Of a DNA stretch of 64,000 nucleotides, positions 25,468 through 35,367 are shown piece by piece. The position numbers and the translations under genes were made by a program. The notes under the pieces were generated by a model. The model was given only the letters and a program-made list of their open reading frames with translations, was not told the origin of the DNA and ran no database searches. The DNA comes from Bradyrhizobium commune (lineage in GTDB: Bacteria > Pseudomonadota > Alphaproteobacteria > Rhizobiales > Xanthobacteraceae), in contig NZ_CP061379.1 in assembly GCF_015624505.1 (NCBI RefSeq), positions 4,650,001-4,714,000 of the forward strand, in the 5' to 3' direction. Each line of letters begins with the position of its first letter. Position 1 is the stretch's first letter.

Positions 25468-27069
25468 ATGCATCGACGCGCTTTTCTGAAGTCTGCTGCG
25501 CAGGCGGGTACGCTGGCCGTCGCGGCCGGATTTTCTGCTCCGGCGCTCTCGCAACGCGCGGCGGCACGCACCGTTCGGCTGGTGCCGCATGCGGACCTCG
25601 CCAACTTCGATCCGATCTGGAGTTCTGCCTATATCGCGCGCAATGCCGGATTGCTGGTGTGGGACACGCTTTACGGCATCGACGCGAATTTCCAGGTGCA
25701 GCGCCAGATGGTCGAGGCCGAGGAGGTCTCGGCGGGCGGTTTGACGTGGACGTTCCGATTGCGCCCCGGCCTGAAGTTTCATGACGGCGAGCCGGTATTG
25801 GCAAAAGATGCGGTCGCGAGCGTCCGCCGGTGGGCGGCACGCGATCCGCTTGGCCAGATGATCAAGGCGATCGAGAACGAGCTCGTCGCGGTCGATGACC
25901 TCACCTTTCGCTGGTCTCTGAAGAAGCCCTATCCGAAGATGCTGCTGGCGCTCGGCAAGATCAGCACGCCGTGCTGCTTCGTCATGCCGGCGCGCATCGC
26001 TGCCACCGACCCATTCAAGCAAATCACCGAGTATGTCGGCAGCGGCCCGATGCGTTTCGTCCAGAGCGAATGGCGGCCGGGGGCATTGTCGGTCTTCGCG
26101 AAATTCTCAGACTACGTCCCGCGTCAGGAAGATCCATCCTGGCTTGCCGGTGGCAAGCGGATCTCGGCGGAGCGGATCGAATGGATCGTCATGCCCGATG
26201 CCATGACGGCTTCGGCCGCCTTGCAAAAGGGCGAAATCGATTGGTGGGAGCTGCCGCTCCCGGATCTGGTGCCAACGCTGCGCAAAAACCGCGACGTCAT
26301 CGTCGACATTCAGGATCCGTTCGGAAATATCGGCGTTCTCTCTGTCAATCATCTCTTCCCGCCATTCAACGACGTCCGCGCGCGGCACGCACTCCTGATG
26401 GCCATGAGTCAGGAAGAATATATGCAAGCCTATGTCGGCAACGACGCCGGCATGTGGAAGCAGCTCCCCAGTTATCTCACGCATGGCTCGTCGCTGTATA
26501 ACGAGGACGGCGGCGAGATCCTGAAAGGCCCGCGCCAGCTTGACGCCGCGAAGAAGTTGCTGGCAGAGAGCGGCTATGCCGGCGAACCGATTGTCTGCAT
26601 GGCGGCGCAGGACCTCCCGCACCACAAGGCCTGGGGCGATGTCACGGTCGATCTCTTGAAGCGGCTCGGCATGACGGTCGATTATGCCGCAGTTGACTGG
26701 GGCACCGTCATCGCCCGGCGCGCTCAGAAAAAACCGCCGAACCAGGGCGGCTGGCACATCTACCACACGTCACTTTACGGGGTCGATTGTGTCACACCGA
26801 CAAGCTCCTTCCTGCACGCCGACGGCAAGCTGGTCGTGAATGGCTGGGCCAACAGCCCGCTGGTCGAAACCGAGATCAACGCCTGGTTCGATGCAGCGAC
26901 CAAGGACGACGAGCTTGCTGCGGCGCGCAGGCTCAACAAGGCCGCGCTGGACCACGTCGTCTATGCACCGCTCGGCTGGTATCTGCGGCACTTTGCCTGG
27001 CGACGAAGTCTTGCGGGCGTGAAGGCAGGGCCGCTGCCCCTGTTCTGGGACGTCAGCAAGACGGTGTGA
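25468..27069 (+). CDS. Tat-exported peptide/nickel-type ABC transporter substrate-binding protein
   Basis: A 533-residue family 5 solute-binding protein. The N-terminus HRRAFLKSAAQAG is a twin-arginine signal with a consensus-like RRAFLK, and cleavage after SAPALSQRA is likely. LTWTFRLRPGLKFHDGEPV and AKDAVASVRRW are hallmarks of the oligopeptide/dipeptide-binding class. It would bind an oligopeptide or similar solute in the periplasm. The ATG at 25468 (or the in-frame ATG at 25456) starts the signal peptide; the ORF open from 25234 is too long. No permease or ATPase genes accompany it. It follows the MOSC gene after 230 bp. Confidence 0.88.
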   Translation: MHRRAFLKSAAQAGTLAVAAGFSAPALSQRAAARTVRLVPHADLANFDPIWSSAYIARNAGLLVWDTLYGIDANFQVQRQMVEAEEVSAGGLTWTFRLRPGLKFHDGEPVLAKDAVASVRRWAARDPLGQMIKAIENELVAVDDLTFRWSLKKPYPKMLLALGKISTPCCFVMPARIAATDPFKQITEYVGSGPMRFVQSEWRPGALSVFAKFSDYVPRQEDPSWLAGGKRISAERIEWIVMPDAMTASAALQKGEIDWWELPLPDLVPTLRKNRDVIVDIQDPFGNIGVLSVNHLFPPFNDVRARHALLMAMSQEEYMQAYVGNDAGMWKQLPSYLTHGSSLYNEDGGEILKGPRQLDAAKKLLAESGYAGEPIVCMAAQDLPHHKAWGDVTVDLLKRLGMTVDYAAVDWGTVIARRAQKKPPNQGGWHIYHTSLYGVDCVTPTSSFLHADGKLVVNGWANSPLVETEINAWFDAATKDDELAAARRLNKAALDHVVYAPLGWYLRHFAWRRSLAGVKAGPLPLFWDVSKTV

Positions 27070-27078
27070 AGTCCATCT

Positions 27079-27903
27079 CTAGGACGACAAACCCGTCAGT
27101 TTCTCGCTGAGCGCGCGCAGGCGCTTGCGCGCATTGGCATCATAGGCCTGCGGATTGGCGCGCGCCTCGTTCATGCCGTTGAAGAACAGGCCGCTCTTGC
27201 CGGCCACGTCGTCGCCCTCGACCAGATGCAGGATCGCAGCACCACCCTGCTCCACCGTCGAGATCGGCGTGATGCCGCCGGCGCGCACCATGGTGGTGTT
27301 CATGTAGGTCGCCGGGTGCAGCGAATTCACAGTGATGCGAGCGTCCATCAGCTCGGCTGCGAGATCGATCGTGAACATGATCTGCGACAGCTTGCTTTGC
27401 GCGTAGGCACGCGAGCCGCTGTAGCCTTTGGTGATCATGACGTCGTCGAAGTCGATCGGATGCTGGCCGAGCGATGCGACATTGACGATGCGCGACGGTG
27501 CAGCCGCCTTCAGCAGCGGCAGCAGCAGATGGGCGAGCAGGAAACCGGAGAGATAATTCACGGCAAAGCGCAGCTCGTAACCGTCGCGGCTCTCCTGCCG
27601 CTGCGGCCCGTCGTTCTGCGAGCCGATGCCGGCATTGCTGACGAAGACGTCGAGGCGTTTGTGATCACGGATCACGGCGGCGGCGAGCTCGCGCGTGCCG
27701 GCCACCGACGACAGATCGGCCCGATAGAAGACCGGCGCGGCATGGCCGGCCTTCACGATCGCGTCAATCAGCGTCTTCGCCCGCGCGGCGTCGCGGCCAT
27801 GGATCAGCACCTGCGCGCCCTCGGCGGCAAGCCGGCTTGCGACATAACGCCCGACACCATCGGTCGAGCCCGTGATCAACACCGTCTTGCCGCGCATGTC
27901 CAT
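27079..27903 (-). CDS. Short-chain dehydrogenase/reductase (SDR)
   Basis: A 274-residue SDR with the cofactor motif TGSTDGVGR near residue 11, the structural NAG at about 90 and the catalytic YAQSK near 165, preceded by VNVASLGQ holding the Ser. Its form is close to the retinol/WW-domain oxidoreductase-like branch. Substrate unknown. The ATG at 27903 follows AGGGAG; a second ATG six bases on is possible. It starts 15 bp after the RraA-like gene, so the two are probably cotranscribed and may act on the same compound. Confidence 0.88.
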   Translation of the reverse strand: MDMRGKTVLITGSTDGVGRYVASRLAAEGAQVLIHGRDAARAKTLIDAIVKAGHAAPVFYRADLSSVAGTRELAAAVIRDHKRLDVFVSNAGIGSQNDGPQRQESRDGYELRFAVNYLSGFLLAHLLLPLLKAAAPSRIVNVASLGQHPIDFDDVMITKGYSGSRAYAQSKLSQIMFTIDLAAELMDARITVNSLHPATYMNTTMVRAGGITPISTVEQGGAAILHLVEGDDVAGKSGLFFNGMNEARANPQAYDANARKRLRALSEKLTGLSS

Positions 27904-27918
27904 GGCGTCACTCCCTGC

Positions 27919-28638
27919 TCAGTGGATCTCCGTCGAGCGCTTCAGCGCCGCCTTGAGCTTCTCCAGCGAGAAGTCGGGGCTGCGGGCGATCTCGAGGATC
28001 GGCGTCTCGCGACGGCCGCACAGCTCGGCGGCCTCGGGTAGATTTGCCGCGACGTCGAGCGGGATGATGATGGCGCCGTGCTGGTCGGCGTGGATCAGAT
28101 CGTCCGACCTCACGGTCATGCCGGCGACGCGAACCTCGCCGCCAAAGCTCTCCGCATGCACCCAGGCATGCGATGGGCCGATCGAGCCGGCCAGCGCCTG
28201 GAAGCCCGGTGCCCATTGCGGGATGTCGCGGATCGAGCCGTCGGTGATGACGCCGAGGCAGCCGAGCGCCTTGTGGACGTTGCTCTGCACCTCGCCCCAG
28301 AACGCGCCGTAACCGACGTCGGGACCGTCGATGTCCTGGATCACCGAGATACGCGGACCGTGGCCGGTGCCGACATACTCATAATACGCGATGCGGCGCT
28401 TCGACTGCTCTTCCGGCGGCAGTGAGGATTTCAGCACCGAGCGGATCGCAACCGTGCGGGCATAGCCGACGATCGGCGGCAGATCGGGGAACGGGCAGAC
28501 CAGTTGCTTGGTGGTGTAGCCGATCAGCCGGCGCTCGGGCGCCACGATCTCCATGGCGTTGCAGATCGTCGGCGTGTCATAGCGGCCCAGTGCTTCGAGG
28601 ACGGAAGCGGGCAGCGGCCCGGTCACGGTATCAGTCAC
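27919..28638 (-). CDS. RraA-like family protein (putative aldolase/decarboxylase)
   Basis: A 239-residue protein of the RraA/4-hydroxy-4-methyl-2-oxoglutarate aldolase family. The conserved GxxxD...RD arrangement is visible as GAFWGEVQSNVHKALGC and VITDGSIRDIPQW, which supply the metal and substrate contacts. Members act as class II pyruvate aldolases, oxaloacetate decarboxylases or, in E. coli RraA, as an RNase E inhibitor; the sequence favours an enzyme. The GTG at 28638, preceded by GGGAGAG, is chosen over an upstream ATG at 28686. The cotranscribed SDR points to catabolism of a hydroxy or keto acid. Confidence 0.8.
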   Translation of the reverse strand: MTDTVTGPLPASVLEALGRYDTPTICNAMEIVAPERRLIGYTTKQLVCPFPDLPPIVGYARTVAIRSVLKSSLPPEEQSKRRIAYYEYVGTGHGPRISVIQDIDGPDVGYGAFWGEVQSNVHKALGCLGVITDGSIRDIPQWAPGFQALAGSIGPSHAWVHAESFGGEVRVAGMTVRSDDLIHADQHGAIIIPLDVAANLPEAAELCGRRETPILEIARSPDFSLEKLKAALKRSTEIH

Positions 28639-28758
28639 GGCGTTCTCTCCCAGATTGGCGGCTGATTGAGGCGATGCCGCCGGCACAGGGCCATATAGCC
28701 GAGATCGGGCTTCAACCCAACTCAGGCGCTCTCATGGCAGATATCCGCGTGCGATCGC

Positions 28759-29643
28759 TCAGTGCAGCCGTCCGGGCCGGTCGTCGTCGTGCGGCGGCTC
28801 GGATAAATTTGCCAATGTGGGCGCCGACGGCGGCGGCGAGACTTCGCCGCCTCCCGCTGGCGCTGTGGCCTCCAGCGCGCGCGCCTGGTCGCGATAGGAT
28901 TTGTAGCCGAGCGGCAGGCAGAGCAGATACAGCGCCGTGCCGATCGACAGCACATGCCAGGGATAGGCAATCAAAAGCGCAATGAAGACAACCATCGCGA
29001 CGAACGCGGGCAGCACCAGCTCGGGCGACACCCGCATGCGCTTGGTCTTGCCGGAGAACACCGGCAGCCGCGACACCATCAGGAAGGCGACCACCAGCGT
29101 ATAGGCCGCCGTGACGGCCACCGGCCAGCGGCCAAGATCGAGGAACGCCGCGTAGATCGGCAACATCACGGTGATGGCACCGGCCGGCGCCGGCATGCCT
29201 GTGAAGAAATTGGCGGCGAAGGCCGGCTTGTTCGGATCGTCCAGCGTGGCGTTGAAGCGCGCCAGACGCAGGCCGCCGGAGATCGCGAACACCATCGCCG
29301 CGATCCAGCCGGCATTGCCGAGCTCGTGCATCTGCCAGAAATACAGCATCAGTCCGGGCGCGACGCCGAAATTGACGAAGTCGGCGAGGCTGTCGAGCTC
29401 TGCGCCGAACTTGGACTGGCCCTTGATCATGCGCGCGACGCGGCCGTCGATGCCGTCGAGTGCCGCCGCGAACACGATGGCGTAGACCGCGAGCGTCATC
29501 CGTCCCTCGATCGACAGCCGGATCGACGTCAGGCCGGCGCAGATCGCCAGCAGCGTGATGACGTTCGGCACCAGCATCCGCACCGGGATTGGGCGGAACC
29601 GGCGGCGGCGGATGTCGGGATCTCTCAGATCAAAGGGCGTCAT
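28759..29643 (-). CDS. pssA: CDP-diacylglycerol-serine O-phosphatidyltransferase
   Basis: A 294-residue integral membrane enzyme with the CDP-alcohol phosphotransferase signature DGIDGRVARM, KFGAELDSLADFVNFG (about 79-110). It makes phosphatidylserine from CDP-diacylglycerol and serine. The length and several C-terminal membrane segments suit the membrane-bound subclass II enzyme. It starts 77 bp after psd on the minus strand, with AAGGA before its ATG, so phosphatidylserine synthesis and decarboxylation to phosphatidylethanolamine are encoded together. The C-terminal tail is proline-rich and likely flexible. Confidence 0.95.
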   Translation of the reverse strand: MTPFDLRDPDIRRRRFRPIPVRMLVPNVITLLAICAGLTSIRLSIEGRMTLAVYAIVFAAALDGIDGRVARMIKGQSKFGAELDSLADFVNFGVAPGLMLYFWQMHELGNAGWIAAMVFAISGGLRLARFNATLDDPNKPAFAANFFTGMPAPAGAITVMLPIYAAFLDLGRWPVAVTAAYTLVVAFLMVSRLPVFSGKTKRMRVSPELVLPAFVAMVVFIALLIAYPWHVLSIGTALYLLCLPLGYKSYRDQARALEATAPAGGGEVSPPPSAPTLANLSEPPHDDDRPGRLH

Positions 29644-29720
29644 GGCTCGTCCTTACCTCACAACGAGATATAGCAAGCCGTATTCCCCTCCGCCATCGCG
29701 GCGGAACCTCGACTTCATGG

Positions 29721-30419
29721 TTAACTGGCGCGGTAGGCGCGGTTCGGGTCGTCCGCGACGAGATCGGCCAGGATGGTCTCGCCGGCGATCGCGGTCTGGC
29801 CTTCCGAGACCAGCGCCTTGGTGCCGAGCGGGAGATAGACGTCGAGCCGCGAGCCGAAGCGGATCAGGCCGAACCGCTCGCCGGCGCCGACCGCCTGGCC
29901 CTCCTTGACGAAGCAGACGATGCGTTTTGCGACGAGGCCCGCGATCTGGATCACGCCGATGCGGCCCTGCGGCGTCGAGATCACCAGCGAGTTGCGCTCA
30001 TTGTCCTCGCTCGCCTTGTCGAGCTCGGCGTTGATGAACAGGCCGGGCCGGTAGGCGATGCGGTCCACCCTGCCCGCCACCGGGCTGCGGTTCACATGGC
30101 AGTTGAACACGCTCATGAACACCGAGATGCGCGGCAGCGGCCGGTCGCCGAGGCCGAGCTCGGCCGGCGGCAGCGCCATGGTGATCATCGAAACCCGGCC
30201 GTCGGCCGGCGACACCACGAGCCCGTCGCGCACGGGCGTCACCCGCACGGGGTCGCGGAAGAACAGCGCGCACCACACCGTGATGATGGTGCCGATCCAT
30301 CCCAAGGGCGACCACAGCCAGAACAGGACGAGGCTTGCCAGCGCAAAGCCGCCGATGAAGGGATAGCCCTCCTTATGGATCGGCGGGATCTGGCGCTGGA
30401 TCGAATCGAGAATGGACAT
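29721..30419 (-). CDS. psd: Phosphatidylserine decarboxylase proenzyme
   Basis: A 232-residue proenzyme of the short PSD-A type found in many alphaproteobacteria. An N-terminal membrane region ([14 protein letters not shown]) precedes the catalytic part with [13 protein letters not shown]. The self-cleavage site is [10 protein letters not shown] near residue 195, where Gly-Ser breakage gives the pyruvoyl group at Ser. It converts phosphatidylserine to phosphatidylethanolamine at the inner membrane. Paired with pssA downstream. The length and motif are complete, with nothing odd. Confidence 0.95.
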   Translation of the reverse strand: MSILDSIQRQIPPIHKEGYPFIGGFALASLVLFWLWSPLGWIGTIITVWCALFFRDPVRVTPVRDGLVVSPADGRVSMITMALPPAELGLGDRPLPRISVFMSVFNCHVNRSPVAGRVDRIAYRPGLFINAELDKASEDNERNSLVISTPQGRIGVIQIAGLVAKRIVCFVKEGQAVGAGERFGLIRFGSRLDVYLPLGTKALVSEGQTAIAGETILADLVADDPNRAYRAS

Positions 30420-30503
30420 CGCTATCTGCCGCTCGGGGGTTGATGGCGCGGGTCGTCTCGCGCGGTGGGCTTGTTTAGGCCAGAGTGGGGACCGGAGACA
30501 AGG

Positions 30504-32459
30504 TCACTCGGCCGCCGCCTGCGCCGTGAGAGCGTCCTCGACCGGCGGCGGCTCCCGGTTCGGGGCTTCGTTGCCGTCAGCCATCTGCGCCAGCTTTTCG
30601 CGTGCCGCCTCCGCCTCGCGCTGCCTGTTCCACATGCTGGCATAGAGGCCGCCCAGCGCGAGCAGCTTGGCGTGGGTGCCGCGCTCGGCGATGCGGCCCT
30701 GGTCCAGCACAATGATCTCGTCGGCGCCGACGATGGTCGAGAGCCGGTGCGCGATCACGAGCGAGGTGCGGTTCTTCGCCACGCGGTCGAGCGCGCCCTG
30801 GATCTCGTGCTCGGTGTGGGTGTCGAGCGCCGAGGTCGCCTCGTCCAGCACCAGGATCGGCGGCGCCTTCAGCACGGTGCGCGCGATCGCGACGCGCTGC
30901 TTCTCGCCGCCGGACAGCTTCAGCCCGCGCTCGCCGACCTGGGTCTCGTAACCCTTCGGCGCCATGCGGATGAAATGGTCGATCTGCGCCAGTCGCGCCG
31001 CCTCTTCGACTTCGGCATCGCTGGCATCCCAACGGCCATAGCGGATGTTGTAGCGGATGGTGTCGTTGAACAGCACCGTATCCTGCGGCACCATGCCAAT
31101 CGCGGCCCGCAGCGAATCCTGCGTGACATCGCGGATGTCCTGGCCGTCGATCAAAATCTTGCCGCCGGAGACGTCGTAGAGACGAAACAGCAACCGCGAG
31201 ATGGTCGACTTGCCGGCGCCGGACGGGCCAACGATTGCGACCGTCTTGCCGGCCGGCACCTCGAAGCTGATGCCTTTCAGGATCGGCCGCGCCGGTTCAT
31301 AGGCGAAGCGCACGTCCTCGAACCGCACGGTGCCTGACGGGATCGCCAGCGGCTTCGCATCGGGCGCGTCCTTGATCTCGGCCTCGCGTCCGATCACGCC
31401 AAACATCTTCTCGATGTCGATGATCGCCTGCTTGATCTCGCGATAGACCATGCCCATGAAGTTCAGGGGCTGGTAGAGCTGGATCATCATCGCGTTGACC
31501 AGCACGAAATCGCCGACCGTGTTGGTGCCGTTGCGCACACCAATCGCGCACATCAGCATGGTCGCCGTCAGCCCCAGCGTGAAGATCACGGCCTGACCGG
31601 TGTTGAGCACGGCGAGCGAGGTATAGGCATGGATGCTCGCCTCCTCGTAGCGCGCGACCGAGCGATCGTAGCGCTGCGCCTCGCGCGTCTCGGCACCGAA
31701 ATATTTCACCGTCTCGTAGTTGAGCAGCGAGTCGATCGCCTTGGTGTTCGCGTCGGTATCGGAATCGTTCATCTTGCGGCGGATACCGATCCGCCATTCG
31801 GTCGCGATGTAGGTGTAGAACATGTAGACCGCGACCGTGATCAGGGTCGCGACCACGTAGCGCCAGTCGAACTGCCAGAGCAGCACGGCGAGCAGCAGCG
31901 AGACCTCGACGATGGTCGGGATCAGCTGGAGGATCACCATGCGCACGATGACCTCGATACCCTCGCGGCCGCGCTCGAGCACGCGCGTCAGGCCGCCGGT
32001 CTTGCGCTCGAGGTGAAAGCGCAGCGAGAGCTCGTGCATGTGCACGAAGGTGATGGTGGCGAGCTTGCGCACCGCATGCATGGCGACGCGGGCAAAGATG
32101 CCGTCGCGCCATTGCGTCAGCACCGCCATCACGATGCGCATCACGCCATAGCTCGCGGTCAGGAGCAGCGGCGATGCGATCACCCAGAGGTGCCAATTGG
32201 CGGCCTGCACCGGCGCGGTGTTGGCCCCGGTCAGCGCGTCCGTTGCCCATTTGAAGCTGAACGGCACCGTCAACGTGATCAGCTTGGCGGCGAGCAGCAA
32301 CACCATCGACCAGACCACGCGCATCTTCAGGTCGACGCGGTCACCGGGCCAGATATAGGGCCACAGATGCGCCAGCGTGCCGATGAGGGTGGCCCGCTCC
32401 GGCGGCCCGCCGGCAGACGCGGGCACCTCGGTGCCGTGGGACGAGTGAGGTTGGTTCAT
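30504..32459 (-). CDS. ABC exporter of the Atm1/HMT1 type (fused permease and ATPase)
   Basis: A 651-residue half-transporter with six membrane helices in the first 340 residues and a C-terminal ATPase with Walker A GPSGAGKST, signature LSGGEKQR and Walker B ILVLDEATSALD. The sequence RLLRFRLYDVSGG-type linker aside, the permease style (HLERKTGGLTRVLERGREGI) is that of the Atm1/ABCB7 family, which export glutathione-bound sulfur or metal compounds for Fe-S assembly and metal tolerance. The ATG at 32459 is used; a TTG just before it is less likely. Monocistronic by position, 84 bp upstream of psd. Confidence 0.88.
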   Translation of the reverse strand: MNQPHSSHGTEVPASAGGPPERATLIGTLAHLWPYIWPGDRVDLKMRVVWSMVLLLAAKLITLTVPFSFKWATDALTGANTAPVQAANWHLWVIASPLLLTASYGVMRIVMAVLTQWRDGIFARVAMHAVRKLATITFVHMHELSLRFHLERKTGGLTRVLERGREGIEVIVRMVILQLIPTIVEVSLLLAVLLWQFDWRYVVATLITVAVYMFYTYIATEWRIGIRRKMNDSDTDANTKAIDSLLNYETVKYFGAETREAQRYDRSVARYEEASIHAYTSLAVLNTGQAVIFTLGLTATMLMCAIGVRNGTNTVGDFVLVNAMMIQLYQPLNFMGMVYREIKQAIIDIEKMFGVIGREAEIKDAPDAKPLAIPSGTVRFEDVRFAYEPARPILKGISFEVPAGKTVAIVGPSGAGKSTISRLLFRLYDVSGGKILIDGQDIRDVTQDSLRAAIGMVPQDTVLFNDTIRYNIRYGRWDASDAEVEEAARLAQIDHFIRMAPKGYETQVGERGLKLSGGEKQRVAIARTVLKAPPILVLDEATSALDTHTEHEIQGALDRVAKNRTSLVIAHRLSTIVGADEIIVLDQGRIAERGTHAKLLALGGLYASMWNRQREAEAAREKLAQMADGNEAPNREPPPVEDALTAQAAAE

Positions 32460-32658
32460 CAAGAAGCCTGGAGCCCGCCGGATGCGGGCGTGTTGCGATT
32501 AATGATTTTCGCTCGTCATATAGAAGCTTCCGGGGGCGAGCGCACCCCGCCAGATGGCGAATCTCCGATTGTTTGTCGTCATTTACCGGTAGATTTCCGG
32601 GAGCTCCGAATCAGCGATTGGGCTTGACGCCCCTTCGCTGCAATGCATCATGGCACCA

Positions 32659-33264
32659 ATGAGCACGATCAAAACCGTCTGTGTCTATTGCGGCTCCGGC
32701 CCCGGAACCAATCCCCGTTTCATCGAAGGCGCCAAGGCGTTGGGCAAGGCGCTTGCCGAGAGCAACATCCGCCTGGTCTATGGCGGCGGCTCCGTCGGCA
32801 TGATGGGCGCGGTCGCGGACGCCGTCCTCGACCATGGCGGCCTTGTGACCGGGATCATTCCCGACTTCCTGCGGACGCGCGAGAATGCGCTGACCCGCGT
32901 GCAGGAGATGATCGTCACCCCCGACATGCACGAGCGCAAGCGGCTGATGTTCGAGCGCTCCGACGCCTTCGTGGCGATGCCGGGCGGCGTCGGCACACTG
33001 GAAGAGCTGGTCGAGCAATTGACCTGGAAGCAGCTTGGCCGTCACGCCAAGCCGGTGCTGCTCGCCAATATCGACGATTTCTGGGAGCCGCTGTTCACCT
33101 TGCTGTCGCACATGCGCCAGACCCAGTTCATCCGCGCCGGCTTTTCGGTCGACATCCTCAAGGCGGATCGCGTCGAGGAGATTTTGCCGAAGCTGAAATC
33201 GGCCGCCGCGCAGATCGCCGAGTCGGAAACGAGGCTCGCCCCGGAAGTCGCGCGCAAGCTGTAA
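32659..33264 (+). CDS. LOG family protein (nucleoside 5'-monophosphate phosphoribohydrolase-like)
   Basis: A 201-residue Rossmann-type protein with VCVYCGSGPG at the start, VYGGGSVGMMGAVA near 40 and the catalytic PGGVGTLEELVEQLTW near 110, the LOG signature. Family members hydrolyse cytokinin or other nucleotide monophosphates to free base and ribose phosphate. In a plant-associated bacterium a cytokinin role is conceivable but not shown. The ATG at 32659 is taken over 32650 because family members begin close to the first strand. It ends directly against the convergent VOC gene. Confidence 0.9.
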   Translation: MSTIKTVCVYCGSGPGTNPRFIEGAKALGKALAESNIRLVYGGGSVGMMGAVADAVLDHGGLVTGIIPDFLRTRENALTRVQEMIVTPDMHERKRLMFERSDAFVAMPGGVGTLEELVEQLTWKQLGRHAKPVLLANIDDFWEPLFTLLSHMRQTQFIRAGFSVDILKADRVEEILPKLKSAAAQIAESETRLAPEVARKL

Positions 33265-33642
33265 TCACTCCTGCGGAAACGTCACCGCCTCGATCCGGTT
33301 GCCGTCGGGATCGACGACGAACGCCGCGTAGTAACGCACGCGGTCATGCGGGCGCAGGCCCGGCGCGCCGTCGGAGGCGCCGCCGCTCGCAAGCGCTGCC
33401 GCGTGGAATGCGTCGACCTCGGCCGTCGTCTTCGTCCGCAGGCAGATGTGCACGCCGCTCTCGGGCGGCACGCGTGGCATGGCCTCGCGCAGATTGATCC
33501 AGAATTCCGGATAGGCCTTGCCGAAGCCGACCGTGCTCGGCCGCGTGACCAGGCGCGCGAGCCCGAGGGCGGCGAGTGTGGCTTCATAAAAGCGCGCGGA
33601 GCGATCGAGATCGCTGACGCCGACGGAGATGTGGTCGATCAT
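33265..33642 (-). CDS. VOC (glyoxalase/bleomycin resistance) superfamily protein
   Basis: A 125-residue single-module VOC protein beginning MIDHISVGVSDLDRSARFYEA and ending FVVDPDGNRIEAVTF, the typical paired beta-alpha-beta-beta-beta layout. His4 and Glu119 are positioned like metal ligands of the fold. Function ranges in this superfamily from glyoxalase to dioxygenase or resistance protein, so no substrate is given. It converges on the LOG gene with no gap, so the two transcripts must overlap. A palindromic repeat sits 21 bp upstream of its start. Confidence 0.82.
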   Translation of the reverse strand: MIDHISVGVSDLDRSARFYEATLAALGLARLVTRPSTVGFGKAYPEFWINLREAMPRVPPESGVHICLRTKTTAEVDAFHAAALASGGASDGAPGLRPHDRVRYYAAFVVDPDGNRIEAVTFPQE

Positions 33643-33663
33643 GCCCTTGCCCTCTCCTCCTTG

Positions 33664-33740
33664 TCATTGCGAGCGCAGCGAAGCAATCCAGGCTGCCACC
33701 CTCGGAAAGACTCTGGATTGCCTCGCTGCGCTCGCAATGA
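33664..33740 (-). repeat. Bradyrhizobium-type palindromic repeat, copy 2
   Basis: The left arm (33664-33690) contains CATTGCGAGCGCAGCGAAGC and the right arm (33714-33740) its near-exact inverted complement, with a 23-bp centre. It matches the copy at 8028-8106 over both arms while the centres differ. It lies between the VOC gene start and the cimA stop. Confidence 0.9.
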
Positions 33741-33765
33741 CGGTGCCTGTAGCACCGCCCGTCCC

Positions 33766-35367
33766 CTACGCCGGCGGCGCACCCGACTTCACGAGCTTGT
33801 AGATCACCGAATCCATCAGCGCCTGGAACGAGGCGTCGATGATGTTCGGGGAGACGCCGACCGTGGTCCAGACATCGCCGTTCTCGTCCTCGCTCTCGAT
33901 CAAGACGCGCGTGACCGCCTCGCTGCCGCCGTTGAGGATGCGGACGCGGTAGTCGATCAGCTTCAGGCCGTCGATATATTTCTGGTACTTGCCGAGATCC
34001 TTGCGTAGCGCGACGTCGAGCGCGTTGACGGGGCCGTTGCCCTCGGCGGCCGAGATCAGGCGTTCGCCGGCGACATCGACCTTCACGACCGCGAGTGCGA
34101 CGGTGACGCGCTCGCCATGCGAATTGTAGCGCTGCTCGACATTGACGTCGAACTGCTCGACCTCGAAATAGTGCGGCACCTTGCCGAGCGTGCGGCGCGC
34201 CAACAGCTCGAACGAGGCGTTGGCGGATTCATAGGCGTAGCCGGCCGCCTCGCGCTCCTTCAATTCCTCGACCAGCCGCGTCAGTTTCGGATCGCTCTTC
34301 TCATAGGCGATGCCGGCGCGGTCGAGCTCGGCGATGACGTTGGAGCGCCCGGCTTGGTCCGACACCAGCACCTTGCGGTGATTGCCGACCGTCTCCGGCG
34401 TCACGTGCTCATAGGTCTGCGGATCCTTCAGCACGGCCGAAGCATGGATGCCGGTCTTGGTGACGAAGGCGCTCTCGCCGACATAGGCTGCATGCCGGTT
34501 CGGCACGCGGTTGAGCATGTCGTCGAGCGTGCGCGAGACCTTTACGAGAGTTGTGAGCTTCTCCGGCGTGACGCTGATCTCGAAGGCGTCGGAAAATTCG
34601 GCCTTCAGCTTCAAGGTCGGGATCAGCGAGCAGAGATTGGCGTTGCCACAGCGCTCGCCAAGCCCGTTCAGCGTGCCCTGGATCTGCCGCGCGCCCGCGC
34701 GGACCGCGGCCAGCGAGTTCGCCACCGCCTGCTCGGTGTCGTTATGGGCGTGGATGCCGACATGATCGCCGGGAATGTGTTTTGTGACCTCGGTGACGAT
34801 CGCCTCGACCTCGTGCGGCATGGTGCCGCCATTGGTGTCGCATAGCACCACCCAGCGCGCGCCGGCCTCATAGGCAGCCTTGGCGCAGGCGAGCGCGAAG
34901 CTTGCGTCTTCCTTGTAGCCGTCGAAAAAATGCTCGCAATCGAGCATGACCTCGCGGCCGGCGGCTTTCGCGGCCGCAACGCTGTCGCGGATCGAGGCGA
35001 GGTTTTCCTCCTGCGTCGTCTCCAGCGCGACACGCACCTGATAGGCGGACGATTTGGCCACGAAGCAGATCGCGTCGGCCTTGGCCTCCAGCAGACCGGC
35101 GACGCCGGGATCATTGGACACCGAGCGCCCGGCCCGCCGCGTCATGCCGAAAGCGGTGAAGCGCGCATGATTGAGCTTCGGCCTGGCGCCGAAGAACTCG
35201 GTATCGGTCGGATTGGCGCCGGGATAGCCGCCCTCGACATAGTCGATGCCGAGCTCATCGAGCATCGCGGCGATGATCTGCTTGTCGGTCAGCGTGAAAT
35301 CGACGCCGTTGGTCTGCGCCCCATCGCGCAGCGTGGTGTCGAACAGATAGAGGCGCTCCTTGCTCAT
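33766..35367 (-). CDS. cimA: (R)-citramalate synthase
   Basis: A 533-residue enzyme of the isopropylmalate/citramalate synthase family: LFDTTLRDGAQTNGVDFTL at the start, metal-binding HAHNDTEQAVANS near 215, and a C-terminal regulatory domain (about 410-525) of the LeuA dimer type. This LeuA-like, cimA-type sequence condenses pyruvate with acetyl-CoA to open a threonine-independent route to isoleucine. The ATG at 35367 overlaps the stop of the GNAT gene by 4 bp, so translation is coupled. An in-frame extension to 35874 belongs to the upstream gene's sequence and is not used. Confidence 0.92.
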   Translation of the reverse strand: MSKERLYLFDTTLRDGAQTNGVDFTLTDKQIIAAMLDELGIDYVEGGYPGANPTDTEFFGARPKLNHARFTAFGMTRRAGRSVSNDPGVAGLLEAKADAICFVAKSSAYQVRVALETTQEENLASIRDSVAAAKAAGREVMLDCEHFFDGYKEDASFALACAKAAYEAGARWVVLCDTNGGTMPHEVEAIVTEVTKHIPGDHVGIHAHNDTEQAVANSLAAVRAGARQIQGTLNGLGERCGNANLCSLIPTLKLKAEFSDAFEISVTPEKLTTLVKVSRTLDDMLNRVPNRHAAYVGESAFVTKTGIHASAVLKDPQTYEHVTPETVGNHRKVLVSDQAGRSNVIAELDRAGIAYEKSDPKLTRLVEELKEREAAGYAYESANASFELLARRTLGKVPHYFEVEQFDVNVEQRYNSHGERVTVALAVVKVDVAGERLISAAEGNGPVNALDVALRKDLGKYQKYIDGLKLIDYRVRILNGGSEAVTRVLIESEDENGDVWTTVGVSPNIIDASFQALMDSVIYKLVKSGAPPA